Shown piece after piece: positions 1-15,700 of a stretch of 64,000 nucleotides of DNA (the stretch's first letter is position 1; the number at the start of each line of letters is the position of its first letter). The notes beneath the pieces were generated by a model, which saw only the letters and a program-made list of their open reading frames with translations, did no database searches and was not told where the DNA came from. The translations under genes and the position numbers were made by a program. The stretch covers positions 28,913,213-28,977,212 of the forward strand of contig NC_065531.1 of NCBI RefSeq assembly GCF_020184175.1. The letters are read 5' to 3'. This DNA comes from Aphis gossypii. Its lineage: Eukaryota; Arthropoda; Insecta; Hemiptera; Aphididae.

Positions 1-3000
1 TAAAAGTAGTAGGTACCTACATACAAATTCTAAATATAATTTAGGGCTTAACACTACGGGTTGTTTCAAAACTATTTTTACCACTCAGAATGCATACATC
101 ATAAATATGATATTTATTTCATATTCATAAATTATGTTAATTAATGGTTGGTTAAAAAAAAAACAATTCAATTCAAGTATTTTTGAATAATAAATTGTAT
201 TTATATGTTATACTGTACACAGTGTACACTATACAGGATGATTATTCATAGGTTTATTCATTTACAGTCGTAGGACAAATTGAAATCTAAAAATCTTTGT
301 AAGACACTCTGTAAATAACTTGTAATACAGCTATATAGATTAATAGATTAGGTATATTTAATTTGATTAAACAACGATAAATAGTAAATTTTCCAAGAAA
401 ACATTTTGTATGTAGCATTCCGCCATTTGCGAATAGGAAAGTCAATAAGAATAGAATGATAAATGAGATCATAGTACAAACAGGTAATTTATTAATATAC
501 ATATATTTATAATTATAATACCTAACCTACACAATATTACAATATATTTTATAATTTTTATACAGTGCAATAGAATAAACATTAAAATTGTGAATATGTA
601 TGAAATAAACTGTAAGAACAATTTATAAGGATTTTCGTATTAAATTGTCAACATTTGTGGCATACAAACAAAATTGTATTATCATCAATCAAAAAAAAAA
701 AACTTAAAAAGTAAAAAATTTTAAAAATCTATAGTTATCATAAAAGATCTGAAATATTTTGAATATCACATACATCGTCTATACAATTGCAATAGATTTT
801 AGAATTACGACAAAAAAATTAAATTTGTTGAAAACTGTTTTTACGAAAATTATCTCATTTTTCAATAATATTTGTATTGTTTTTTTGATTTTTTCTCAAT
901 TATTAAGTACTTTTTACTCCACTTATCTAGTTGCTTAAATAACATGGTATAAAAGTAAATTTGACTCACTACATACTATAATATGACATACCCTAATATA
1001 CATACTAGTTGAGACAATAGATTGTATGAATAATAAATTAGTAATATTAATTTGGGTTTTAATTTTTAATATTTAAGAACTAAAATTCGAATTCGTTTAT
1101 GGTTTGTCATTGTATATTAGATTATTAATCTTATATGATAAAATTCAACAAGAATAATAAGTACATGAAAATAATAATTAAATAGTTTTACTCACTTAAG
1201 CTTTGCCCAACTTTTTAGTGATATTTAAAAAAGAATCAGTTATAGTCAGAATACAGATAATGCTCGATAGACACTTCTTTCACTTCTTATACCTCGGTGT
1301 TAAATAGATGAGCGTAGATGAGCGGGTACTATTGTTTATTATCTATAACCTATAATTACATTGTTTTCGAGAAAGTTGTGTAAAATATTATAGGTAGAAA
1401 AATGTAAATGAAAATAGTTTACCAAAATGCTTATGCAATTATTGTGATATCATAATCGATTATAAATTTATCATTTATCATTTTCACATATATCATATCT
1501 TCATTTTTAGCTTCTGTAAAATATTTCAATATGCAAAAAATATCAATTTCATAAATAATCAATTTACACAGTGATTCGCTAAGCATGCTCCAACTATTTT
1601 TTTCATTTAAAATAAAATCCTTTTTCATATCAGATAATGTTTTTTTTTCATGTTGACATCGAAGTATTAAGATATCAAGGATACACAAATAATCGAAATT
1701 TACTTATTATCCTATACTCGTATGATTGAGACACATCAACATTTTCAAAAAAATATGTTTTGTCACAGAATACTTCTTAAATTAAATGAAAAATACAAAT
1801 TTTCGAAAATATGGTCCTTAAATAAAAAGAACCCCTACCTTATTTGAATGGCAATATATGGCAATAATTTGGATTGCTAGTTCGTTCAAGATAGTTTCCA
1901 ATTTTTATGTTACATTCTGGTCATTTTAGATTATTTTAATAAGTACTGAGAATGTTTTAACCTTCTCATCAAATTTCTACTACAACCCACCTTAATATTG
2001 GTTATCAAACTCCTAAATGTGACGTTAGACACATACAAAAAAAAAAAAATAAAAAAATACCTATACGTTATTATTGTAAAACGTGTGCATTCATCTACAA
2101 CTTAAAGTACCCTAATGTAATAAAATGATGTGCTACAATATTAAACATGATAAATTAATTATTTTTAATATTTATTAACTTCTCTAATATAACTGGATAT
2201 AACTGTCTATACATACTGTAATATCGAATTAATATTTTCTCCAATTATGCAATATGAAATTCTTAAGTTACATCAACAGTACCTACCTATGTTCGAACTT
2301 ATTTATTCAATTTAACTCAAAAGTTAATTTAATGTTATAATACCTTTTATTATTAATAAGCATTGAGCAGCGTGTGTGCGATTTCTATTTTTGACGGATG
2401 ACATATTCAGACCCTAATTTCTCATAAATTATTATATTAGTATCATATATTATTATCAGGTCTATTATTTCAGTAAATGGTGTGCGAATTCATTTCAAAA
2501 GACCCCTGCCCTATTGCTCCCATTTCAATAGATTATTTGGGAATATAATATATATATATATATATATACATTTTTTTTAATTGGTTAATAAGTTAACAGC
2601 AACATAATTTTCATCCGGTTAACGTCCTATAAAGTAGTTATTATACTCGAGCGTATCCGCATGTTATAGATGACATAAACGACAATAATTAAATACTACG
2701 TATATGCGCATAAAGTTAATTTCATACTAATAGAAATATTCTGTGAACTATGTCTACTAATATTTTTATAAATTTAGAAATTTCTTTATTATTTCATATG
2801 TAATAAAAAACTGAAAACGAAGGTTATGTAGGTACATTTATTTAAACTTGTATTTAATAATATTGTTTTATAACAAAATAATATATTATTCTATTTTTAA
2901 GTATTATATTGTTATTAGTTATTGCATGCACAATACATTTATACTCTATCCATTTAAAATTTATAAACCATAGCGGTATATAATATATCGTTGATTTATT

Positions 3001-6000
3001 TTTTAAATTCTTTTATTTTCATATGAAAATATAATTGATTAAAAAAATTAATAAGACTTAACATATTGTATTGTTAACCAAAAAATTAAAAAAATTGTAT
3101 GAATATATAAATTAATTTAAATTATTATACCAGAAAATAAAAAAATTGTTGAAATATATATATAAATAAATATTATAACATAGTAACGTTAGCATATCTG
3201 ATTTCTTTTTACAATAAATTATAAAATGTGTTAACAAAAAAATAAATATAAGTACAAGATACATTAAGCATAAAAAAAAAGAAAGATATAATGTTAAATT
3301 ATTTTATATAATATCTATTGTATTATAAAGTTTAATAAGTGTAAAATAATATACATTTTTGTTAAATATTACAATTATTCTAATTTCTGGCGTATAGAAA
3401 AAAACTGAATTGTATGAGTGATAATATCAAAAATAGTATTCTACTTCTATAAATGTGTATAGTTAAATAACTTAAATATATCTTATTATCTTACTAGTTC
3501 GGTATTACTAAATAAAACTATTAGGTATCATATATTTTTTTTTATCTTTAATGCATTTGTGAACATTTTGAACAAATTTCAGAGTTAAATGATATAATTT
3601 CATCAAATTTCTTTAATATGAAATATTTAACTGATTTATGGTAATTTAAATAAAATTTCTTATACATATATTATATTAGACAAGAATTTTATTATTTATT
3701 TATATATTGTGTGACTAAAAACTTAATTTTTTACCACATTCTCCGAATTATTTAACTAAAATAATTAATAAAAGACTCCTTCAATTGTTTATGAATTAAA
3801 ATAACAAATAAGCAGTTGTTGTTGTTTGATTTGATTTCGTATCTACATATTATAATTTAATCCATTAACTCAAGTTCAAAATTCGAATCATAACAACTAA
3901 TGACTTCGCATTATATTCTAAAAATGAGTACATTAATATGTATTCAATAATATAACTATCTTGTCTTTATTTTTTATAAACTTTAGTGAAATTAATATTG
4001 TAAAATGTATATAGTGTAATAAATTATGTTGTGTATAATAACGTATCACTGTAATATTTGTTTGATATTCAAGTTATTGTGTTCTATACACTGGTTCAAT
4101 GTTAATACTCTAAATTATAGTTCGACAAAGATTATTAAAATTTAAAATGTATTAATGTATTGTACGGTTAAGTGTAAAATAGTGCATACTATAATATGTT
4201 TTGTACCTAGTAACAATTAGAACAATAAAATCAGCTCAGAATTTAAAATAAAATAACAATTATATAATAGTTGTTATACCAAAATAGTAAAGAATCAAAA
4301 TAATACCTACATTCGCCGATAAGTTAATGAAATGTATATAATTATTACCCTATGGAGTGCATTTTATTATTAGTTGTTGCAATTATTTTCCCATAATCTA
4401 CTATAATGGTCCCTACCCTCTTAGTCTCTTTATCTAATCTTTCAGTCAAATAAAAAAAAATATTATGAATTGATAAAAACAATTGTACTCAGTGCATAAT
4501 CAAGGCTTTTCAAGACCCTATAACATTGCAAATATAGGTATGTAAATTAAATACAATTTAATAGTTAAGTTAATTATATGCAGAACCTTGCCATGAACTA
4601 ATATTATAATGTTATACATTTTTAACTAAAGTAAACAAATTAAAACGCAAATAATTTTTAACTTAGTTAAGTATACATCATTAATTAATAAATAATAGGT
4701 CAAAAAATATAGAGTTAATAGTTATACATATTATAATCTATAAACCATATATCTAATATTGTATTATTTTATGAACATGTTTGGTTTTTGTTAATTTCAT
4801 TAATACAAGTAACTATAAACTTATGTTTTTTTTTTTTTGATACAATATTTTCTAAAATACATAATAATATGAATTATAAGAAATTCGAATTTAAATTATC
4901 AATAATAAATTTATATACAATTTATTAGATATGTTTAGTAATATATTAAAGCTACTAAACTGTGAACTTAATAATTTACATGTATTTATCTTATATGTTT
5001 CTATAATGTAAATGTTTATTATATAATATACTTATATATTTATGAAATATGTACTTATTTTACTTATTTTTATTTCTCAGATTAAGTAGATATATAATAT
5101 AATTACATAAATATCTTATATATTTAAATATTGTTTTGATTGATTCGACATTTGATTTATGATTATCTGTTTTATAACAATAGTAATAAAATAAAATTTA
5201 AAAATTATATTACATTTATATTTAACAAAAAATATTTTATTTAAATAAAATCAATATATTTTAATAAAACTATTTCATAAAATAACATAAATTACTTTTA
5301 AATTTCCATAAAAAGTGTTGCTGTAATTTATTATATTTATATAATTATTTTTATTAAGTAACTACTATACTAGGTACCTATTGTACGATTTAAGATATCT
5401 AGTCATTTAAAATTGTTTTTCTCACACTTTGTAACTATTTATAGATATTAGGTAATAAATAATTTACATTCTTAATCAACAATTATCATAATATAAACAC
5501 ATCCAAAAATTATTATTGGATAGCTTTGTTATAAGTTGGTTTTGAATTTATAAGGAAGCAAAAAAAGACAAACATTTTTAAGTGGTTATACAGAGGTTAT
5601 ATTTATTTGATATAAATATAAACTATACATTATTAGGCTTTGAATTAAATGTTATTATTAACAATAAGTAATAACTGATTATAAAATATGCAATAGTTGT
5701 AAGAAAATGGTTCATATACTCTTGATAAATATAAAATAAGTACAACTTTGTTCGGGTTTCTAAATTTCTAAGTGTAATGTGTAGCATAGATTATTAGATT
5801 TTATTGGATAAAAGTCGAATAATTATATATTAATTTTGTTAATTAATTAATTTTTATTTTATTACAAATTTAAAATGTCTTATAAAAGTATGAAAAATAC
5901 AAATAATAAAATATATTATTAATTTAAATGTATTTTATATTATTACATTATCATAAAAATAAAAAAGAATTTGGAAATAGGTACTATTTTTTTTAATTGT

Positions 6001-6774
6001 ATGTTTTTAAGCTGTATATTATGAAAGCATTAACAGAACTCTAAAATTAAACATATATGTATATAATGAATAATGACATTATGTTCGTCACGGAACAACT
6101 ACCATGGTTATATAGTTCTTCGGATTACGAGGTAACTTGTACCTAACTGAAAAATATGTGTGCTTAACATCTCAATAATATACATTTTCATATCAAAAAC
6201 AACAATTTTTTTTGAAGGAAAACTGGAAAATACATTACCGGAAACAAATTTGCGTTAGTAACCGTGACGAAAAGTGTATTGTTGAATGGATACCAACAAA
6301 TGAGAATGTGATAAAAAAATGTCTCAATGTCAGGACCTATTTAAATTATTATCATTAACCTTCAACATTTGTTGCTTCAAAGCACCATATAATAATGCTT
6401 AGAACCAATAAACCACAATTTGAAAATATTATAACTAAAAATATTGAATTACCGTCATTAAAAAATACTATAAGGACCTTTAAATAATTGTTCATTCGTT
6501 AATTATAATTGTATAGTAAACAATATACAATATGTTATTATCTATATTTGGGGTTTAGGTATATATATATTAAATGTACATATGTGCAATATAATGTTAG
6601 ATATGGATTATCTAAGTGTCCAATTTTTATATTAATTAAAATTTATAATTCAAGTACACACATTGCATCATTGAACATTGAACTCAAAAATATAACTAAA
6701 TTGCTATTTTTGATTTTTTAGAAATCACATCACACAATACAGGTGCGAAGTCGTGAAAAAGTAAAATCATATAG
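1..6774. other. AT-rich stretch without a supportable gene
   Basis: This 6.8 kb is very AT-rich and dense in stop codons in all frames. The longest open frames are an 85-codon one on the minus strand at 1431-1688 and a 71-codon one at 287-502. Neither matches a family I recognise nor shows clear splice context. A short AT-dinucleotide run sits at about 2542-2568. Part of it probably holds the upstream first exon or promoter of the tetraspan gene that starts at 6775, but I cannot place it. Confidence 0.6.
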
Positions 6775-9700
6775 ATGACTTGATGTGCTTAAGCTGGATT
6801 CAAGCATGCACCGCCATACACCTGCTGTGGAGTGTGCTGTATATAAGCGTTGGCGCTGTCCAAATAGTAGCAGGCATATTTTTCCTATTCACAGTACCTG
6901 TTCTCAGAATAGGATCAAACATATGGACAGGGTCTTGGGTAAATAATAACATAATTATGATAATAAGTGAGAAATATATTAAAGAGATGACAAAATTATT
7001 CGTAATAATAAAAATACATTAAAAACAAAACAAAAATAATCGTTTCGCTGTTTAGTAGATATATAGTTTTCGAGTGTACATCATCATTAAGAATGGTCAC
7101 TATTATAATGATTATGTTAAATTTAAATTCATTGATATTTCATTGTATAAGAAAAATGACTTAAGGTAAACAGAGTGACCACTCAACCTATATTTTCTAA
7201 AGATTTAAGTGATTTAACTTAATTTAATTTTCTTCTACTATCTATAGTGATCAGACTAAACGAAAAATGTTTTATTGATTTCATCAAAACCTCAAAATTT
7301 GAACTACAAAAGTTACCATAAAAAAAATTTAACCACTAATATTATATTTTCAATATATTTAATTTCTAAAATAACAACTTATGAGGAGAAATTAAATTTT
7401 TTAACTTGATGATTAAAAAAACAAAAAAATTATTAACATAAATAAAATAAAAAAAATTCAAATGTTTGATGCAAATTTCAAGTATATATTTTATTCATTT
7501 TTGAATTACAAAAAAAAAACAAAATCAATTTTTGACGAATACTATACTGTATCTATTCCAAATATTATTCCATTATTTTTTTTTTTTTTTTTTACTTTAG
7601 ACTTCGCTTAAAGTAGTAACTTGTAAAATATTTTAAAATTAATACATTCATCGCTCAGCGTAGAATTTATAACGTAGTAAATGATATTAAATCAAATATC
7701 TATCAGTTTTATCAGTTTAGCTTTTAAGCTTTTATCATTCACTTTGCAATATATATATAGATTTCTTTCATTAATTAACACCTCAACGGCCCAACGTCCT
7801 CAACATAACATGTTCTAAATAAATAAATTAAATAAATAATCATATTAATTTTTTATGTATATATATAGAACGTGTTCTTTGGAGTAGGAGGCGCAGTTTT
7901 CTCGTGTGTAGGTGATTGGACTACGGCCAAACAACGAGGCCTATTATGCCTCACTCTATCTATCCTGATCATGAACATAGTAAATTTGATAATATTGGAA
8001 ATCGGAGAATGGAGATACCTAACACCTGAATCGGTCAAACATATCATGTCAAAAGAAGGCTTGGAAACTTTAGTTCTATATGGTAATTATTATTGTTTTT
8101 TTTTTATATATATATATTATATTGATTTGATTCATTTTTAATATTTTCATATATTATATAATATATGTGTATATAAACACATGAATAATGGACCCACTGA
8201 AAAAACTCGTGTCCAGAAATTCGAAATTACATTATATAACACAGCCATTTGATACACGATTCAATTATTATTAATTACACTAAATTATTGAATATTTTTA
8301 CCAAATATACATAGATACGTTAAAAAATAAAAATAAAAATACCTAATGAAACTAACTAATGAGTTTACATTATTATGATGGTATTATACTACATTTTGAC
8401 AAATTATAGTAACCATCACTGTACACTGTACAGTTTATTTTTTTTTTAAATTTATTAGACATTTCATAATATTCATAATAATTCAAATAAATAAATAATG
8501 CCAAGTTTTTAAAATATCTTCTTTGATTTGGTAATTTTAGACCTTTTCATAAGAAAATTTTTATTTGCGTACCTTAATTATTTTTATTTTTATAACAGAA
8601 TATTGCAATTAACAGTATCAAATGATTTAGCTAGGTATGACTGATATAAACAGTGGTTACATATAAATATATCAACAATTTCATATCTATCTATATGTTT
8701 ATATGATAAGTAAAAAACCTTTGCATATAATTACAATTTACAACAGAAAAAATAGTTAAATAATATCATTACTGATAGGTATATTTGTTAATAAAACCTA
8801 CGAAGACAATACTGATTAGTGATTACCTACTTGTATAGTATTATATATTTATTCCACACTTTTTTACAATCATTATCTGTATTAGCATTACTTATGAAGT
8901 AATAATGTAAATATATTTTATATGAATGAAATACCTTATGACATTATAGTTATTATATCATTAGATTAATTTTTATAAAAAATAAATAAGACTTCTATGC
9001 ATGTGCTTATATAAACATTTATTAATATATAGTTATTAGTTTGTTTTGACATATTATAATGAATATAATATGATATTATGTACTTGTTTTACAGCTCGTT
9101 ACACTACTAGTATAAGCACATTAGTAGCCATAATCGGCGCATTTTTCGATTCGCAGATAACGTTTTGTTGTATGCTACGTGTGGATAAAACACAACAAAA
9201 TGCAGAACCAGATAACAACTCAGATGTCGACTATATTATGCCAAGGGTATGTTTTCAATTCTTGTACTTGATACATAAAATAATTATTACACATTCATAA
9301 AACGTATATTATATTATAGTAGGAGGTCAAGAAAAATACTTTCAATCAATCACTTAAAATAATAAATAAAAATATTAAAACTATAAAACAAAATAATACC
9401 TACTCGTATTATAAATAAGCAAAACATGTTTATAATTATTATCATAATGCCTAATGGACAATAAAAATATTTTTCGTAAAAATTTACTACCTAAAAATAA
9501 TGATATAAAGATGAGGGTAAAGTACTCCAAATACGTTCCACAAAATACAAATAATTATACGATGTTTTATGTACAAGTCATTCATGATTTTGTATTAGTA
9601 ATTCATAAAATTATTGTGATTTAAATAATTATTTAAGTACCTAAACCGGCTAAATCGCAATTTTATCGAAATTATTACAATAATAATATATTATGTAACT

Positions 9701-12700
9701 AAGAGTAATGTGTAATTTGTAGAATATATGTCATTAATTACTCAATACTCACATTAAATTTAATCATTGATAGGTAATTTTATATAAGACCCTAAAATAT
9801 AATGATAACAGTTTTATGACGTTGTTTTTGTTTGACTTCTCTTACACTTAATATAAATAAACAATTCAGTAATTTACAAAGAAAACACAATATGATCTGA
9901 AATAATTATTGTTTTAAGAACCTTCATAAAAAACGCGTTGATTCTCCATGGCTATATTCATAGCACTTACGCAATTATCTTCATATTTTCTGATTCACAT
10001 TTAACTATTACACAGTATACATTTAATTGTCTGCAGATGAGAGCATTATCAGTTTATTTTTCCAGTGCGCTTTTATTGTTAGTTTTAAAACAATTAATTA
10101 TGTTTCAAATTATTACGTTAAAAAATAAAAAAAACTTAAAAGCATTCATAGAATATTATATTATATAACATGATTACTTTTGAAAAATTAATTTACAACA
10201 TAAGCTTCGAGGTAAACGTAAACAAATAACAACTCTTTTGAGACCGTTTCTAAAAATATATTATTACGTATAATACTATATTCATAGGGTATTCTTTATT
10301 TTTACTAGGTATTTACCGTTGACAATTCAAAATCTGCGGTGTATAAAATGTATTACTTCATTTCATATTTTGTGTGTTTTAATTAAAAATAATAATAGGC
10401 ATTACCGATTGAGTCAAAAATCGATTTCAATTTCGAAACTTATCCATCGAATAGATGGTAGACACCTACTCTTTTACGCATTTTCAATATATTTAGCAAT
10501 ATATAGTGAGTATACATTAGTCGTTCCTGTAGGCATAGATTTGTAAGTATGCAAATATCAGTGCAGCGGCGTGTGCCAGTTTCTATCGAGTCGTGAAGTT
10601 GACAAAATACATACTGATTACATCCATCATAATATCATATACACCCACCTAGTTTAACAAAATAAGCGGCACCCACGTTATTATCCTGCAGAACCATTCT
10701 CAAAATGTAAGACTGTAATGTGATGTGGTTTTCGGCATCCCAACGTCAATAAATGTGTCACGGTGTCTAAAAATCAATATCGTCTACACTCTATACGCAC
10801 TTATTGTTCAATAGCTAACATTATATATAATATCACGTGTATTATCGTGTTAGAAGTAGCTGATTTGAATGAACGAAGAATGCATTCCGAACAAATCTAA
10901 TTTTCTAATTTCAACGTGTTCGTATAACAACTATGTCGATCCACCGCTGTCGTTTCTATTCTCGATATAACGTATCATTATAATCTTGTTCGGGAAAAAT
11001 ACAAAAAAAAAAAAAAAAAAACAAAAAATAGGCACCCGCTGTGTTTCGCGTACACTGTTTTTAAAATTACGTTACCATAAATATAATATAAAAGTGTATA
11101 AACCATAAAGTATATTAGTATATAGTAATACTAAATATTTTCATTCATATAACGAATAATAAAAAAAAACATCAAAAATCTGCACGCCAAAAGACGTTAT
11201 CGTAAAACGATTTACGAAAAAAAGAACCCGAAAATTTTGTTTCTCCAAATAATAATATTACACTCAGTGGCGTAGTTATGGGGGGGGGGGATATGGGGAT
11301 AGATCCCCCCCAGAGCCTTTTTTTTTAATGTTTAAATCATTGACTTATTGAGCCCCCCCCCCCACTTTATGTTTAACCAATAAATTGTTTATCCCCCCCC
11401 CCCAGAACAAAATCATAACTACGCCACTGATTACACTACCTACATAGTATGCGACCTATAGATTATTTTCACTGATTTTGTGGATTGGATTTCGTTTTGG
11501 AATATAGGTGAAATCGGAGTGCGTGTTGCGGTCGAACAGCACCGCCAGGAAAACGTCGGACAACAACTACGGCCGCTCCTGGGTGTTCGAGGCGGACGGG
11601 ACGGCGGGTCCCGGCGGATGTCCCACGTACGCGTCCACGGAATCGCTGAGCGCGCTCGACCACCGGCCGCCGGCCGCGGTGACGGCGACCGCGGCCGTGT
11701 GCAGCCGGACGGTGACGCTGAAGCGCAGGGCCAAGCCGGTGACGCCGGTGGTGATCGTCGAGATGGACGGCACGGGCGGCCGGCCGACGCAGCTGATGAC
11801 CAGCTTCTCGCGGACACCGTCTCCGGTCGGCCTGTCGGAGAGCTCGTCGCAGGACTCGGTGTCCGCGGCCGCCGTGGCCGCCGTGCCGATCTACGAGTGC
11901 CTGGAGAAGCTGACCGAACCGTCCGTGTACAGGTCCCGCCTGAACACCGCCCTGTCGGCCAGCATCCAGGAGGCCATAGCGTCCGGCGACCGGCCGCCCC
12001 GGAGCCTGTCGCCCAGGCCGCCGCCCGCCGCGGAGCCCGTCCAGTACGCGTCGCTGATGGAAGAGCTGCAGAAGACCATCGGCAACAGACTGTCCAAACA
12101 CATCGAATCGCCCGAAGAGAGGTGAGCGATAGGTCGCGGTTACCGCGGTCCCGATGTTATTATATAGGTATAATATTATACTGTACTGTGGGTGGGATTG
12201 TGCGATGTTCACACTCGCACACCCCACGTCTTTATTGATTTAACGACGCGGTTATTCGAAATACGACTTTTGGACATTTTAATTACACAATATACCGACT
12301 TGAGTAAGTACCTACATTTCATCGAACACGATGTATATTTTCGAATTACTTGAGGTGTTATTGTATACGATATAATTTTAGTGTCGTGAGTCCAGTGGTG
12401 ATATTAAATTCTGTTTTTCGAATGAAAACCACCCTTTGAACCCTATAAATTATTCTTATTTTTTTTTTTTTAATTTTAATCTATTTTAGTCGAAATTCGA
12501 ACGAGTAGTTGAGGAAATATTAAATATAATACATATACCTACTCACTAAGAATAATATCTATGGTTATGAGTTTTACCATATATGTGCAAATACATTATA
12601 TATAATATTTATTTGTTTATATATTTACGAAAGAAAGTCAGTGAATATAAAACATAAATTAATATAGGTAGGTATTGTTTTATTTGAAAATTATTGTAGG

Positions 12701-15700
12701 TAAACAGCACTATTCTCAAAAATTATTTGAAATTTTTAATGATTGTCTAATAACTAATGTATAAGAACATGACTAAGCAAATATAAAATATACATTTATA
12801 TTTAATTGTACATAGTACATTTAGTCATAGCCGAAAGTATGAGCTGATATCATGAACTATTATCCTTATTACGTATGTAAATTTTAATTAGTAGAAAATA
12901 TTAGTGCCCATAATATTATATCTTTAACAGTTTTAAAAAGTCTCATGAAGAACCTTCTATTTGAGTTTTTCGATCAAGCGAAAAAAATATTTCTGAAATT
13001 TATAGAAAAAAACCGGAAACTTAAAATGTTTAAAAATAGCTCAAAAATATTAAATTAAAATATAGCATTTTAAAAATCATAGTATAGTAAAACGAATTAT
13101 TAACATTTGGCGATGAAAATTACATATATCTACAACAATATAAGAAAATAAATTTTCTCAAAAACTCTTTTTTCATAGTTTCCTTTCCACTTATTCCACC
13201 ACTTTAAAAAAATAAAAATTAAATTAAAAATAATTACTAATAAGATTCACTTTCAGTGACAAAAAAGATATTGAAGTTGAAAGTTATGTTTTCTACATTA
13301 TGAACACAGTCACCGTGGCCTTAGAAAATATTCTTTAAGATCGTGCATGAAACCATATAAACCTACCTTTACATTTTATGATAAGTTATTCCTAAACTAC
13401 TATTGTTTGTTATAATTTAAGTATACTATGTATCACAATTTTTGACGTTTTTGTTATCGGACAGGTTTCGGATTCTCTAATCTAGTATGTTTACGTTTGT
13501 GTTTGAATGATGACATAACTTATCAAAATAGGTTTTATATTTTGTAATTTTAATTTGATTAACTTATGATGTATTATGATAAATGAATAATCGTTATGAA
13601 AGTGTGAGAAGAGTGGATAACGAAGTACCATATTATGCAATATGCATTGATCATAAACTAGAATACATTTTAATACTTACTTGCAAATATTTTTTTTTTG
13701 TGGGGGAGGATATTCTAGAATTATCTAGTTCCAGGGTTGATAGAATCACGCTCATCTAAAATTTATTGCATTTTGTATCTTTAATAATTATGTGGTTTCT
13801 TATCTTTACTCTCAAAATCATCCGTATAAAATCAATAAGACAGCAAGGCGTAGTCAAACGTTTAACATCCCACTCATATATTCCATGTGTATAATATATT
13901 TTCAAAATAAAATAACCGTTTTACCTGTACATGATTTAATATTTTATAGATTCAGTGCCGAATTGGACGATGCACTACAAGACATCCAAGATTTAGAATC
14001 TCCAAATGGTCATAGCAATGACCGGACAGATGACAGTAGTGACAGTGACGCAGCCAGCATGAAGACCACAAAGACAGTAATACTGAACGGTAAGAACGCT
14101 GATGACTTAGGTTATGTTTCGATGCGCCAAGATTGCGCACACCTGTTGAGCGTGTATGACCAAGTAGAATGCGAATTGCCAGAAGAACTGCCGGAAGAGA
14201 CAAACAACAATACAATTGGGTTAGATGTCACGGTTAAAACTTCTAGTAAGGGTTGGAAGTCATTGTCAACAATGTTAAAAAGAAAACATAGAGCAGCTTT
14301 AACTCTAATACCTGAAATCGAAGCGTCCATTATAAAATCCGAATGTTTGGCGTATTTGTCGGATAAAGAATTAATTGAACGATACGATCGTAATAAAATG
14401 GTACACAGGGTAAGACGCCACAATAATTACGGTGATAACGGTGATGGTGTATTAATATTGGTGTATGGTGTATTATACGCGTTTGCATGTCAATGGTCAA
14501 CATATTAATGCCCTTATGGAAATATTTATAAATCTTCTGATATACCTAACACATATAAGTGCTTTAATTACCTTCTTTTATTTTTAAAAAGTTTTCAAAA
14601 TATGCATTATCATGACTTCGTGAGTGAAAAGTATAACTTTTTACATCAATATTGTATGGCATAATATATTTTAAATAATTTAGTTATTACAGTAGTTAAG
14701 AATGACTAAATATAATATATAACTAATATCGTAATATTTTATTTTTTATTAAATCTAATTTATCGTATTATATCTTAAAGTTTAACACTAAACAAACAAT
14801 AAGAAATTATTAACTAATACAAATTATAAATGAAGTACCTAGATAGGCAGGTATATTATTTTATAATTGGATATTTGAATCATAATTTTTTTTTATTTAA
14901 TATATCTTTACAGCGATCTATGGTAGGTATAATGAGATATAATATTTTATAATTTTAATATCATAATAATATCCATGGACAATATTTGATAATTGCTTTG
15001 CGCTTTTCAGAAAATAATTGAAATCTTTGAAATGCTAAAAAAAAATAACAATAAATTAATCAAAAATAATAGATATTTTTTTCATTATATTATTTATAAC
15101 ACATTTTTTTATATAGCTATATAACTATTATAACTATAATAAAAAAAAACAACATGTGCTTAAAAACCTTTATACCTATTAATTATTACCTAAGTCCTAA
15201 GACACTGATAGATATATTAATTTATAAAAAGTGTTCAAAAATGTACAAAAACTTTAACCAATCTAAAAATAAAATTATACATAAAAAAAAGTGTTATCTC
15301 AATGTTTAAACCAAATGTATATTGTATTCCCAAGCTTCCGAATCCAAGAACACTCAATTAATATAAATAATATATGTATATCGAAACCAAATCATAATTA
15401 TCCAATGCACTTCATCCCTCCTTCATTAATATTACTATTGATGAAAATTAATTACTCGTAGCATAGATTAGCTTCAATATTAAATTTACTGTAGCACCAA
15501 AAAATTAACATTTTGTTGATTATTAAAACTATATTATAACACACCAGAAAAAAAAACGATGAATTAAATATTGAATTGAGTAACTAATAGTGAATGGTGT
15601 TCAATTATTAATTAGTATTCTTTTATCTATTTTTAAGTTTACTATATTCTGTTTCTACAAAGAATAAATAATTTTAATAATATCCAATAACAATTAAAAA

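Noticed and set aside
9938..10546. Two plus-strand frames of about 75 codons in the tetraspan intron
   Set aside because: No recognisable motif and no splice phase that fits the neighbouring exons; could only be rescued by transcript data.
11440..12238. Long open frames of up to 252 codons on both strands over the GC-rich block
   Set aside because: They arise because stop codons are rare in GC-rich DNA. Only the frame starting at 11508 joins neighbouring exons in phase.
13952..14423. Minus-strand frames of 87 and 103 codons
   Set aside because: They are antisense shadows of a well-supported tetraspan exon.
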